NCBI GenBank assembly: GCA_021292105.1
Contig: CM037870.1
Coordinates: 68,861,260 to 68,925,259, forward strand
Length of the DNA: 64,000 bases
Reading direction: 5' to 3'
Origin: Anadara kagoshimensis
Lineage: Eukaryota > Mollusca > Bivalvia > Arcoida > Arcidae
Notes under the pieces: model-generated
Told to the model about the DNA's origin: nothing
What the model saw: the letters and a program-made list of their open reading frames with translations, nothing else
The model's database searches: none
Shown: positions 34,985-47,212 of the stretch, in pieces
Numbering within the stretch: position 1 is the first letter of the stretch
Layout: every line of letters starts with the position of its first letter
Position numbers and translations under genes: made by a program

Positions 34985-35690
34985 TCGTTACTACCTTACA
35001 TTACTCTTTCGCTGGTTTCAACATGTATTGAATTTAGAACTTTCAGCTCTTCTTTGGTGGTAGATAACACATCTTCGGCTCGCGGGGTATTTACTTTGTT
35101 TTTATATGCGTTTCCATTTGGAAAGTCCAGGTTATTAACTACTACTCTGTTTTTTACATTGTCTGCATGGTATTTATTGTTTAGTTCGTAGAGTTGTTTG
35201 CTCATTTCTGCTAGCTTTTGGGGACACTGTGCGGTTATGTAGAAATGAACTCTACATCAACATTCAAATGTTCTTAATTGCACGCACAATATCTGTTTGT
35301 AGGTTTTCAGGCCGAATCTCAGCAAAATGATGTAGCAAAATGTTGTCGCGCACAGATCGGCCTTTTAGCTCTGTTATTTCTTTTTCTTGTTCAGTGACCT
35401 TTCTGTCAAGTCGAATAACAACTGACTTGACTAGTTCGAGTTCTCGATGTAGATGTGTTTTTTTCTACTGCAGAGCCAGGTTACTGCGTTCGTTATCATT
35501 GCATTGCTCATCAACGTATTTAAGTGATTGATCAACGCCATCATTACCCCATCAACTCTAGAGTTCAACTGTTCTCAGTTATTCATTCGATCATGTAAAC
35601 AACTTATCTATTGTTTAATTCCCGTTAAAAAGTTTAACGCATTAGGGACTTCAGTTGGCAATATACGTTTGGCATACTTGCTATAAAGCT
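34985..35690 (-). pseudogene. LINE ORF1-like gene, A/B junction copy, broken
   Basis: Minus-strand frames give the end of a coiled coil, then KVTEQEKEITELKGRSVRDN with an HHFAE block (RRM entry), and ENLQTDIVRAI. A last open piece at 34,996-35,205 starts MSKQLYELNNKYHADNVKNR and includes VNNLDFPNGNAYKNKV and EDVLSTTKEEL. The order matches L1/Tx1 ORF1. Internal stops and frameshifts separate the parts. It faces away from the glycosyltransferase and has been amplified with the unit. Confidence 0.6.
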
Positions 35691-35879
35691 AGGTTGTTTG
35701 GGTAACTGAACACTATTCTTATTGCTCATAAAATAATAAACAATTTGTGTTTAAAGTCTAGAAATTACACATTTTTCCTTCCAAAAGTTATTTTTCAGAA
35801 GCACAATAGTCTAACAAAATTCAGACGTCCGATGGTGTTTTCATATTAAACGTTATAACACGTTAATGAGTGTCATCAT

Positions 35880-36300
35880 GTATTTTTCTGACGTACTACA
35901 GTTCAATTTACAGGTAGAATGTCAAAATGCATGTGTACATCAAGGACGCGATACAGTTCAATTTTACTGTAGACTGTCAAAATGCATGTGTACATCAAGG
36001 ACGCTATACAGTTAAATTTAACTGTAGACTGTCATTGTGCATGTGTACATCAATGACGCGCTACAGATACATTTCCCTGAAGACTGTCATAATGCATGTA
36101 TACATCAAGGACGCGATACAGTTAAATTTAACTGTAGACTGTCATAATGCATGTGTACATCAATGACGCGCTACAGATACATTTCCCTGAAGACTGTCAT
36201 AATGCATGTGTACATCGATGACACGACGGTTAAATTTTACTGTAGACTGTCATAATGCATGTGTACATCAATGACGGGCTACGACAAAGTTACTTTAGAG
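35880..36300. repeat. 55-bp minisatellite, about seven units, upstream of GT15 copy B
   Basis: Unit starts lie at 35,928, 35,983, 36,038, 36,093, 36,148, 36,203 and 36,257. Two unit variants alternate, one with GATACATTTCCCTGAAGACTG in place of the TTAAATTT segment. Confidence 0.95.
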
Positions 36301-36548
36301 TGTCATGACTGATATTGGTCATCGTACGTATTTTACCATCCGTGTTCAATAAATACATTAAGAAAGAGAGAGTGTATTTTTTATCAACCTATGGTGCGGT
36401 TCAAAACAGATCTTTTTTCAAATCAAGATAATACCATTAAAGATACTCTTTGAATAATATTTTTCTTTTATTTTTTAAGATTGTATTATTGTTTTTTATT
36501 ATATTGATTGATTTATTGGTTCTTTTTGAGTGGAATTATTACTACACC

Positions 36549-37561
36549 ATGATGAATCAGTGCCATGTTATGTATCTTTCATATTGTTAATTTTATTATT
36601 TAATACACTTTTTATTTCTATTGCAGAGAATAACAGGGGAATGTCGACCAAATTTATCCTGCTTTACAATAATCATTATCATATCTACATTATTTATAAC
36701 TTTTTCATGGCGTCTCATAATAATTCCAGAAAATCAAATAAAAAGTTCAGAAAATAAAATTAGAATTGCCATTGGTATTCTAGTGGATTGGAAACATAAA
36801 CTGAAGGTCCGTAAATTATCGAGAATGATAAGGTCAATTGACTTTTTTAATACTACAGATATACTACTATTCAGTGACACAAAACCGGTTCCAAACTTCA
36901 ACAAGAACTTAACACAACATAAAATTCATTACGTTCCAATAAAGTTTAACTTCCCGCCAGGATTTAATAGCAGTGCAAAATCACCTTTTAGTGGGCGGAC
37001 AAAATGGGGTTATATCCATATGTGTAGATTTTGGTTCAAGGATATTTGGCAATATCCAATCGTACAAAGATATAAGTATTTAATGAGGTTCGACACAGAT
37101 TCCTGTATGGTTAAGAAAACATTTAAACTTAGGCTTGACGATAAATATAAATATTTATATGGCAAGAGCATGTTCGAATACAGCTTATCGATGATTTGAA
37201 TAAAACCATTTTTCAATATATATCCAAACATAACATTATTCCAAAAAATCCGGATTTGTTTAAAATTTATAAGGAAACAAAAGGAAAATTACCAATTTGG
37301 TATAACAACGTTGAAATAACTGACACTAGTTTTATGCTGTCTTCGGAAGTTCAACAATTTATGGAAATGATTGATCATACACATGGGCAGTATAAATACA
37401 GATGGGGAGATGCGCCATTGCGTTATGCAACAATGGCGTTATTCACATCACCACGTGAGGTTGTATCACTTGGTATGGGTAACAGTTATAACATCCTGTT
37501 GATGATATATCGTTTTGTGCGGTACTATAATAATTCGAGTGTAATTATTTTTCACATTTGA
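36549..37561 (+). pseudogene. GT15-type glycosyltransferase, copy B, frameshifted
   Basis: It is nearly identical to the intact copy in unit C. Candidate start codon at 36,549 (MMNQCH), 60-nt candidate intron 36,567-36,626, main exon from 36,627. The frame is open through the anchor (FTIIIIISTLFITFSW) and YKYLMRFDTD. It is lost by a one-base deletion near 37,187 (AGCTTATCG where C has GGCTATATCG). A second open piece (37,196-37,561) keeps NNVEITDTSF and RWGDAPLRYATMALF. Small deletions near 37,490 shift it again, replacing the YRHPC end. Because B and C are so similar, inactivation looks recent. Confidence 0.9.
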
Positions 37562-39331
37562 ACAAACTGAATCGGTTGTACAAACCATGATGTACCATTG
37601 GAGTTCATATAAAAAAGAATCATACAAATCTATGCCTAATCGAAATCCGAAAGCAAAGTAAACATTTTGAAACTGGCAAATGAGGTAAAACAAGTGTTCT
37701 TCCGCCAGAGAAGTGAGTCCGGATGCTCATGAAGGGTAATCATCTAACTCACATGCTTGAATAGCTTCAGTTTTTTAGAATATAGATAGATCACGCTCAT
37801 TTATTTCTATTACTGTCTGTGTATTGGTAAAACATTACCATAATGCTCTCCAATTTCTGAAATGGGGCACGGAAAATAGATTTTTTTTAATATGAGGTGC
37901 CTTCTTCATAACTAAAGCTAGATATAGGATATAAATCTTCCAGATGACTGCAGATAATTCTGTGCAGGTCAATGTTCAGATCAATGTTCCGGGTAATTTT
38001 GTACCTTTTCCTTTGTGATAGGTAAGTCCGCGCGTGTTATTATAGGAAATCTAATACCTTAATTGTTAAGAATCAATTGACTATATAGTCAAACATTTAC
38101 CTGTCCGCTAAACCTCTAATTTAAATATTGATTATGCACCAACAAATTTATATATAAAGAACACCGATGTTTATTTCTCATCATCATAGTACCAATGCAT
38201 TGTTTGTATATTAAATGCAATCTTTAAACTACTCATGCATTCTGTGGTTCATTGTATAGGAATATTTGTAATAAAACATCCAGCAAAAAGGTCGAACAAG
38301 AGATTGTATTGTAAATATTTTAGTTATTTTAACCTACATTGTACATTGTCAAATTGACATGTTAGAAGTCAATTCACTCCAGCAGTTTAGTTTAAGATTT
38401 ATTACTTTGATTTAACCGTTAAATTCTAAAACCTCGGAGGTATCCTAAGCATGCGATACATCTTTAAAGAATTTCGATATTATACACTGATGACCACCTT
38501 GATGGTCAATTTGTTTTTAGTTGTTAGTATTATTTATGGACACGGTATTTTTCTTAGCGTATCAGCGTAGCAACCTTAAACTATCACTTTCTGACAACTT
38601 TAACCTACCATCAAGTACAGATCTTAACTACAGGGGATTTTGATCCCGCTCATATACCTCACAATATTGAATTTAAGCTGGTTAAAGATTTAATTTCAAC
38701 AGAAATTGTACTTTTATATTTTAGCATCAATATGTATTGCATTCTTTTTCCTTGATATGTTTTCTGCTTTTGTATCATTGTGCTGTAGAGATTCCTCTCC
38801 ACCTTTGCTGTTGTTTTGACATTTATTCAATCATTATTGGTTCATATTATATAATGGCAGCTTTCTTCCCATTTTTACTTATCTTTTTGTAATTATCCTA
38901 CAATTAATTTTTATATTGTCTAATTTAATACAATTGACAAGTAGAAACACCCCTTATGGCCAAATTTTTACATTTTCAGATTTTGTAAGATTTTACTAGA
39001 ACATTTCGTGCCTTTCTTATGATATATGGCATTTTCTAATTTACAAGCGTAAAATATATGTATTTTGGCCAATAAAAATGGATGTTTGTTGCCATTTTGC
39101 ATTTTTTGCCGCCATAACGTCATGATAACGTCACGTTTGAACAATGTGCCGCATTTCAGCGTTTTGTGATAAAAAGTGATTTACAAAAATTGCAAACTGG
39201 TACTGGATCATTCATTCCTACATCTCTTGACACTTTTCTTATATAATCCATGATTTATGTCAATAAGCGTCTATTTTTCAAGCAAAAACATCGGTATTTT
39301 TGTCGAAGAGACTGCAAGATAACAATTTATT
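37562..39331. other. Unit B non-coding stretch
   Basis: It matches 27,847-29,610 of A and 52,469-54,310 of C. No supported gene. Confidence 0.6.
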
Positions 39332-39636
39332 TTGCCTCGAGTTGAGTGACTTTTTCCTATGATTGTAAAAAAAAACATTAGAAGTGAAAACTTAGTATTA
39401 CCAGATATTACCAGATAACAGTACAAAAAAAATAAGATGACGACATTGTAAAATTGATTGGATAGGGTTTTACGTCTAAATCAAGAATATTTCACTTATA
39501 TCGAGAACTCACCAGCTTTATGTGAAATGGCAGATTTTTTTCTTTGCTCAGGGAAATGTGCAGGGAGGGTCTTCCGTGACATAGGGCATTGGACTTTCTA
39601 GTCACTTCCGAAGAACCTTGTGACTTACATTTTAAA

Positions 39637-39707
39637 AGGCCGAGTGCTAGGCGAAACAGTCACTGCATATTGTCAAACCTTGTCAGAGCCCGCCGGGGTT
39701 CGAATCC
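39637..39707 (+). repeat. tRNA-like Pol III A and B box pair (SINE-like), unit B
   Basis: AGGCCGAGTGC (39,637-39,647) resembles an A box. GGTTCGAATCC (39,697-39,707) is a perfect B box about 50 bp later. GGGCATTGGACTTTCTAGTC at about 39,583-39,602 recalls a tRNA-Ser/Leu arm. No full cloverleaf forms, so a tRNA-derived SINE relic is likelier than a working tRNA gene. The C copy has its boxes at 54,625-54,635 and 54,683-54,693. Confidence 0.4.
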
Positions 39708-40221
39708 ACGACCTCCCGCAAACGGAACGATATTGAGAAATGATTGTATGTGAAAAACAAAGGATGAGAACCGAGATTCTAGGGACCGGTTGTCTTGATG
39801 CGACTTACGAATTGTGGCATCTTTATCGCCTGCGCTCTTGATTGAATCCCACTGAGGCACATTCTAGTGCGAAAAAGATTTTGTTATTTTGCGTTACTGA
39901 AGATGACACCACCACTCCTTACAGAACTGACTGTCTAGTTATAAAAGAAATACTATTAACTACACACGGGGACTGGTTAATCGAGTGTTTTATTTAAAAT
40001 TTGACGAAAAACAGTTTTCTGGGTACAAAATTTTGCCTGATTTTAATCTACATGTAAATGAAGATTAATTAAAAAATATATCAGGATACACATGGCTCCG
40101 AGCCACCTCCTGAAATATTTGTTATGTTATACCGAATCATCAAAACTTAATACCTTATTTTGGTCCTTTGGGTAGCTTTTCAACATCTTCAAAATAATTT
40201 TGGTTTCATAATTTTGGTCCA

Positions 40222-40267
40222 AGCACTACTGATGAGGAATTGTATTCCGAAACGGCCGTCTAGTGCT
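40222..40267 (+). ncRNA. Hammerhead ribozyme 1 (type I), unit B
   Basis: AGCACTA pairs perfectly with TAGTGCT (helix I, 7 bp). CTGATGAG is followed by helix II GGAAT-TGT-ATTCC, then GAAAC, loop GGCC, and GTC with cleavage predicted after 40,260. All core positions are canonical. The minimal helix III is as in other animal type I hammerheads. Confidence 0.9.
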
Positions 40268-40551
40268 GTAAAATTAAAACTGGTATAATATGTAATTTAA
40301 ACCCCTTAGCCGATATCTCTACTGGTGGCTGGTGCACCGAGGATATCAAAAACTCAGTAGGCAATAATTTCGTATTATTGTCAGAAATATACTATAATTA
40401 ACTAAATTTCCTGCAAGTTAAAATTTGAAATTTCTCAAAAACTAAGGTATACTCCCTCATGCAAAGTATTTCCTTAGCTTAATTTGGTAAAATATATTTG
40501 GGTAGCTTTTCAACATCTTCAAAATAATTTTGGTTTCATTATTTTGGTCCA

Positions 40552-40596
40552 AGCACTACTGATGAGGATTGTATTCTGAAACGGCCGTCTAGTGCT
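40552..40596 (+). ncRNA. Hammerhead ribozyme 2 (type I), unit B
   Basis: Same helix I and core. Helix II is weakened by a missing base (GGATTGTATTCT). Cleavage is predicted after 40,589, 329 nt after the first site. Confidence 0.85.
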
Positions 40597-42204
40597 GTAA
40601 AATTAAAACTGGTATAATAAATAAATTTTGAATTTTAGATTCTACTCAAATAAATAAATAAAGTTGACACAAGCTGAAAACTGCTTGAATGTTGAAAGTT
40701 TTGGATATTCGGTATAATAATAACTGTTAAAATGTATCAATCGAAGAAAATAGTGAATAAACTGGTCCCAATTCAAGATGGCAAATTTGAAATTTCTACA
40801 TGTTGATCAATTTGTCAAAAACTTGACAAACTGTTAATTTTACAGGATATCTATCAAGATCATGAATTCATCTGCTGTACCTGTATTGGGCTTAATTCAT
40901 AACTTATATTTTATCATTTTAAAAATGTATTGCAGGTTTGATGGAATTTTATCCAAAATGGGCCGATTTGGTTTGTTTAACACAAATTTCTAAATATTCT
41001 TATACTCTGTTTATAATTTAAAAAAGTATTAGTACAATATTACTAGTATATTTAAATTTTTAGATTTTGGCTCAGACAAATATATGTTTTATTTGCATTT
41101 CTTTGTGCAACTCCATCTTCATTCTATTATATGTTAAAATGATGGGTATTTTCCGCTTTTGTTCTTTGTTTTCAAATCAAGTTTCGATGGTCAACCTTTC
41201 GGAGTTAAAACTTGCTATACATGTATATATAATTGATGTTATACTATAAGCTTAGTTTTCCCTGTAGGAAAAGGGTTAAAATCTGAATAGCTACATGCAT
41301 TACATGTATTTATTTAATTTGTAATATTCTTTTAAATTTGTCTTTTCTACAAATCTGTATCTTCATGTTCTTTTCTCTGAAAACACACTCATTCCTTTAG
41401 GTCAAGCCACTGGTAATATTATTTTGATTACACATATCACCCCCGAGAATTTTAAGTGGACCGTGATGCTAATCAATACTTTATCACTTATCGTATAAAG
41501 ATGAGAAATGAAAACTATGGCTTTTAAATTTACAAATCGGCACATAACTTCTATACATGTATATGTGGTAATGGTATGGGTGCCCTTTTGTCTTTGCTGT
41601 GTTCTTTTTTATGCAATTAACAACCGTGTTCTATGCAAACTGTATAATTTGTGTGCTTCACAACGCTGAATATTAACCGCATTGTACATGTCTTATTAAA
41701 GAAAAATTAAATTGCTAAATTTAGATAATAAGTAGATAATTTAAAAAGCTTGCAATTGAATTCTTGTTAAGTAAACATGTTCTCTTGCCATCAAAAAGAA
41801 ATTGTTTGATGGGTTGAGTTTTATGTATTTTTTCACGAAAAAAATCGATAGCATTTTGACATATCTATTTTGTAGAATATCGTTAAAATGATGTGAACTT
41901 TACAGTTTACAACGGAAAATGATAAATAAAAAACTTTTTGTTCATTTTCCTTACAAGTTGACAATCGATTCTGGTAATGCCGACTTTATTGCTTACTTCG
42001 GTCAACTCAGTTAAAAATGTATCGGTTAAACGGATATACTTAATGCAGTGATAAAGAAGGTAGGATGTCGGCATTGAAAATATCACATTTAAAACAATAA
42101 ACATGCGTGGAATGCACGTTCTAAAGATGTATTCCTTTATTTCATTTTTGCCACGTACCAACTGATCACTACTCAATCGACTCTTAATATTGACAGTTGA
42201 AATA

Positions 42205-43218
42205 CTGTGAATGGTTTTATTTTCGTTGGGCCCAATTTTCGTGGAATCGGTGAAAAATAATATTTCGTTGGGACGTAAATTCGTGGTTTTACTGAAATGT
42301 CAAAAACTAGTTTGTCCTTTGAACATTGATAACGGGTAGAAAGTGATGATTTGTTTGTTAATCGGCAGTTATAGGATGAGTAATTAGGAATTACCAAAGC
42401 CATAGACGGTGACAGATCTAGAGACGCATGTAGGGTAGGCGTTAATTACCTGTGATTAGTATATCAGTAACAATGACTTCATACACGACGTGACACCTGG
42501 CCTGAGTAAATCTACCTGTTACATTAGATAATTAAGCGGCAATTAATTCAGATCATATCACATCAATCAGAATGTGGTTCATAATCCCTTTAAGCAAAAT
42601 AGTATTTTTTTCTTTGATATCTGCAACTTTTTAAAAATTCTAATTATTGACCTCTGATGACCTAATCAGCTGTTTACGAGAGTAACAATGGCCGCTCTTA
42701 CCGATACTGTATAATGTCGAAAGAAGGTGCGGTTTTTACAAGACAAACAGTTGATTTAGTTATATCAAATATAAGGATGTTAGCTGATAGATTGTTGAAA
42801 TGTTTATTTAGTTAATGGAATTTCAATTTAAATGAGACTGACCATAATTGATGATGAAAGCTACGACTAGAAACCAGCTGTCTGTCCCTATTCGTCCCGA
42901 CCAGTTACCAATTAAAAATAAACTTTTTTAAATATAAATATTTATTTTATTAAAAATATATTTACTTAAATAATTTTTACAATAAGATTAAGACATCCAA
43001 ACATCTTCACCTCCTAAAAAGTTTTTATTGGTGTGAAAATTTGAGTTACGCTAGTTGTAATTTATGAATGCGATTAAATATGGTACATGTCCATTACAGA
43101 GTAGTTATCTTGTCTTTTTGTTTGTGGATAATATTTCGTGTTGGTCGTAAATTCGTGGTTCAGACTGTCCACGAAAACCACGAAAATTGAGCCCCAACGA
43201 AAATTAATGATTTCACAG
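42205..43218. mobile_element. 1,014-bp TIR transposon, unit B only
   Basis: The ends are inverted repeats: CTGTGAATGGTTTTATTTTCG at the left against CTGTGAAATCATTAATTTTCG read inward at the right. Both continue into TTGGGGC/TTGGGCC and CAATTTTCGTGG. TA flanks both sides (42,203-42,204, 43,219-43,220). C lacks it and shows a short footprint at 57,194-57,202. It is non-autonomous: no transposase. Confidence 0.85.
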
Positions 43219-45400
43219 TACAGAGTGTTGGAGCAACTCCCAAGATAAATAAGACGCGCGATAGAGTTTCGTATAGATTCATGATGAAAAAAGCATTTTT
43301 CTAGCAAAGCATATCCCCAAATCCAAAGAACTCAATATGGTACTAGCCAATAGATTCATATTATTTTATAAAAAATTCAAAAGTAGCACGGGAGTATTGT
43401 ACAATGCGTATGTGTCACAAGAAACTTTAGCTAGCTCCAATTTTTTCTTTATTTACCAAACAACATTAATATTAGTTACAGTACTTAGCAATTGTAGGAA
43501 ATAAATGTGCATTCAAATCGTATAAAAAATTGATGACATCACGCATTAAAAAAATATTTAAAAAAATTGAAAATTACCAAAATGATTAGAATCTACTTCA
43601 CACTTCAAATTCTTAAAAATGTGAGCGAATAATAATACGAGTAATAAAAATAATAGCCAGTCTAGAATATAAAAAAGAAAATAGCAAAGGCCGTTAAATT
43701 TAAATTATCGTACAAAAAAAAAAAAAGAAAAAAGACACTGGATAAAAAAATGAAATTAATCAAAATGTAAACAAATGAACACATGGTGATTTGAATTGGT
43801 AGCTGACATTTGTTTTTCAAAAACGTTTATCTACAACGCTATCCATTGAGCCACCAACGCCTACGTCAATTATATATGTTATTCTCAAATACATGAAAAT
43901 GCTACATTGTATGGTAGCTTGTGACGTCATGTTGTTTACATTTGCCCCTCAAAACACAATATTCAGACAACAAATCTGTTTTATAATAGCCGAGGAACCC
44001 ATTCCATTCTAAAATGAAAGGAAATCTGCTCAGAGACATATCAATCGCAAATAACAACGTGTATAGTTTAATAATTCTTCACCTGCGACACTTGTGCTTA
44101 GGTTTACTGTCGAATTTGATACGTTTTAACTTTATTCCATTTTATATTACCCATTTGAAATAATATTTTCATTCTGTGATTTACAATTAGGTGTTCTCTG
44201 CTAATTTGGATCAAAATAAACCTCTCTAAGTAAGCCTACTGAAGTTATTTTTTTCATTAGTTGAGTCTTTTTGCGCAGCAAAACACAGTCTCCCGAACGT
44301 TTGACGTCATTTTCTCCGCTTACGTAACAATGCACATAAAAGACGTTTCTACTTGGACGGGCTCATCTAATTTTGACATTTATTCAATTGCTATATAGTT
44401 TGTTTTAATAATTACGGTATGTTATGTAATATTGTGAATTTTCGTTTTTCAATTAAGCTTTGAATAAATTACCTTTTCCTTTAAAATGTTGTTTACGTGT
44501 ATTTTTATTTGCAAACATAGCTCATTTACACTGTGGTATCGTTTCAATACAACACAAACTGCCTGCTAACAATAATTATTGACTTAGGCTTATCAAGACC
44601 CTAAAAACGTTTTATTGATATAATCACATTATTGTTTACAAATATGATGTATCATATTCAAAACTATCTGATTTTTTTTACGTCCAATACCACTATTTTT
44701 CTTTCATTCTCAAATTTTTCACTGGTATTATTTTGTGGACAGGTATCGGTATGTTTGTGATTGATTTTCTCCAAGGAATAAAAAAATCAAGAGAAGAAAT
44801 TGCGAGAATAAAGTTTTTTTTAATGACAAGTACAATTTAAATAGATTTTGTTTGTATGCGTTTATTTTGAACTGTGGGATCAATTTCAGAATCTTGATTT
44901 TTCTTTATTCTTTGATAGATTTTAAAAGTATACCTTAAGCTTAAAGCTGTACATGGCATGTGGAATTTTACAATCCAGAAGCAAAGTAATAACTTTGAAA
45001 CTAACAGGTTAGGTTAGCCATGTGAATTTCCACCAGGAAAGTGTGACCGGGTGCTCCGGAAGAGTAAGCAACTCCTGTTTAGCTCTCTACACCTGCCACG
45101 TGTGTAATCAAATGGGGTGTTTTTCTTCAAAATTCGGGGTTAGGTTTGGAAATTTAAACTATATTAGCTAATGAGTTTTTAATGGACAGTGCATTAAAGT
45201 CTTTTTTGATAAAAATGATCCGTGATATTAAAATCCTGTGTTGTCTAAAAGAAGTGTGTTTAAATCAACGTCTTTATAGTTTAGTATAATAATTGTAATT
45301 TAAATCATGGTATTGACAAAACTAACCCTTTATGCAATATTTTATATTAGCATTCGGCTTTACCTATAAAATGTTTGCCTGTTGTCATTAAATATCTCAT
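43219..45400. other. Unit B non-coding stretch
   Basis: It matches 57,203-59,430 in C. The part before about 44,370 is missing from A, which has instead about 130 bp with an imperfect palindrome (TCTAATATATTTCGTCC near 30,540). No gene seen. Confidence 0.6.
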
Positions 45401-45604
45401 TTCGTTAGAATCATCAAACCATATAAGCTATAGGATAATATCATGGATCTAGATCTGTTGACGTTGGATGTTTTGGTTATATATTGTTATGGTCCTTTTC
45501 CATCTTTTGTTAATAACGCGTTTGTTTTCTGTATTAATACTGCCACGCTTTCATGGAAGTTCTTCTAGAAGGTGGCGCTCTACTCAACATCTTTATTTCC
45601 CCTC

Positions 45605-46000
45605 CGTGGTTGCTTATTCTGACCACAGAAGTAAAGTAATGTTTTGTTTTTCCGAGATGCTGTTGGTACTCTGAAGACAGATTGTCTCCAAAAGTGCCAC
45701 ACAATCAAAAACAAAACATTTACATTAAATCTGAGGCAGTTACATGTAGGGAACTTATGGAAATCTGAATAAAGATGTGTTGCTCCACCAGGACAATGAC
45801 AAAGTTTGTCATTGCCGTAAATATTATTAATGATTTTAACTTTGAATTGACTGATCATCCTCCTTGTTTAACTCATCTCGCTCCATCAATTTCATTTTTT
45901 TAACTCGACAATCGACATTTCCAATGACTACTGTCAGTCAGATGATGGCATCATGTATTCAATGAAAGGTCAAATAGGACTTCTTTTAAAACATTGAAGA
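45605..46000 (+). pseudogene. Mariner-like transposase fossil, unit B
   Basis: It corresponds to 31,850-32,235, with the same LLHQDN and HPPCLTHLAPS traces in broken frames. Confidence 0.55.
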
Positions 46001-46253
46001 ACTTGTTTTTATATTTAACTATCTCTCACGAAAGTGTACAACTATCGACGACTTGGATTGTGTTAAAAAATAATGCAATATTTCTCAATCTTTTCTTCTA
46101 TGTAGATATATGTGTTTTACAAGATTTACACAACTCTTAAGCATCGCTTCTTTCAAGGAATTGTTTTACGGTTTAAAATATCTCAATTTTAGTTTTGTTT
46201 ATTAACTGTCTGTATATTGGTGTTATTACATATTATACCAGTTTTAATTTTAC

Positions 46254-46299
46254 AGCACTAGACGGCTGTTTCGAAATACAATTCCTCATCAGTAGTGTT
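46254..46299 (-). ncRNA. Hammerhead ribozyme, minus strand, unit B
   Basis: Core as in the unit A minus copy. Helix II has one change (ATTTC in place of ATTCC) that keeps a G-U pair. Loop III is AGCC. Predicted cleavage lies between 46,261 and 46,260 on the minus strand. Confidence 0.7.
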
Positions 46300-46692
46300 T
46301 GGACCAAAATTATTTTGAAGATGTTGAAAAGCTACACAAAGGACCAAAATATATTTTACCAAACTAAGCCATGGAAATACTTTGCATGAGGGAGTAAATG
46401 ATACAACGCGCAATATTTTGACATATCACTTATTACTGCGTGTTTCGTTTCTAATTCGACAATATTGTTAAAAATATGTCAAAAAATGTTAAAAAAAGAG
46501 GTATAAAAAGGGTTATTTCAGATTCAAATATCGAGATTATATATTATGTACTGGTTAATATGATCCATAGTCTAAATAATCGTTTATATCGGCTTAGATT
46601 AAGGGTCAAGCGAACAGGTCAATACCGTCAATTATATACAAATTATTATTCAAATACATAATAAATGTACATGTGGTAATTGTTATCAAAGG

Positions 46693-46696
<4 letters not shown>

Positions 46697-46727
<31 letters not shown>

Positions 46728-46990
46728 TAGTAAACACCATTATATCATTTAAATGCATGTGTATGTCAGGGTGATCCTTAAAGATCCTTAAAGCCGCATT
46801 AAAGATCCTTAAAATTTCAGTTCCATTAAGGATCTGTAAGGAAGCCTTATTAAAGATCCTTAAAGAAGATGGTGGTCCTGAAAGGGGTCTTAAAGGATGC
46901 TTTAAGGATCTTTAACTACATCTTTAAGGATCTTTAAGGATTCCTCAAAGACCCTTAAAGGAGGGAGTTGGTCTTGTGTGTGTGTGTCTA
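46697..46990. repeat. (GT)n microsatellite with inserted TTAAGGATC foldback, unit B only
   Basis: A GT run (about 46,697-46,727) is followed by about 200 bp in which AAAGATCCTTAAAG repeats in the left half and CTTTAAGGATCTTTA in the right half. The whole can fold on itself. A second short GT run follows. The uninterrupted GT locus is seen at 60,680-60,727. Confidence 0.75.
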
Positions 46991-47160
46991 GTACACGGAC
47001 ATAGCAGGTAGCTAAAAGGATTTTAGAAAGTCAACGCTACAACTTGCAACAGCGACTTTACATTTCTAGATAATACTTATCCTGGTATACATGTATAACC
47101 ACTGTATATTGAACCAATAACTCAAAACGAATTTACGTGTCTTCGATGTACCTTAATTAC

Positions 47161-47212
<52 letters not shown>

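Larger units (their letters stand above)
40150..40620 (+). mobile_element. Retrozyme-like tandem repeat with two hammerheads, unit B
   Basis: It holds one complete monomer (40,261-40,589, 329 nt, from one predicted cleavage site to the next) plus a partial monomer on each side. Both monomer ends carry the segment GGTAGCTTTTCAACATCTTC before the ribozyme and GTGCTGTAAAATTAAAACTG after it. No ORF. The layout matches the small circular-RNA-producing retrozymes described in animals, which are thought to be copied by Penelope-like machinery. Confidence 0.8.
39332..41083. repeat. Segment present in B and C, absent from A
   Basis: In A, the sequence corresponding to 39,331 joins directly to that at 41,084 (near 29,610-29,645). 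The extra 1.75 kb carries the tRNA-like box pair and the ribozyme dimer. The C equivalent is about 54,310-56,075. Whether it is an insertion in B/C or a deletion in A is not settled by the sequence. Confidence 0.8.

Noticed and set aside
35927-36166. 79-codon repetitive protein over the 55-bp array
   Set aside because: Its residues repeat with the DNA unit and the frame is not kept in the other arrays; it is a shadow of the minisatellite.
36530-36757. 75-codon ORF starting MELLLHHDE over the GT15 exon start
   Set aside because: It is out of frame with the glycosyltransferase. The GT15 frame carries recognisable domain motifs and this one does not.
39697-39707. Functional tRNA gene
   Set aside because: Only the B box is perfect. 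No acceptor or anticodon stem pairs can be drawn across the expected 70-90 bp.
42649-42670. Further hammerhead at CTCTGATGACC
   Set aside because: No GAAAC box follows at a suitable distance and no helix I partner exists.
46757-46965. Possible CRISPR-like array of AAAGATCCTTAAAG repeats
   Set aside because: Spacing is irregular, repeats are complementary between halves, and the genome is eukaryotic; a foldback element explains it.
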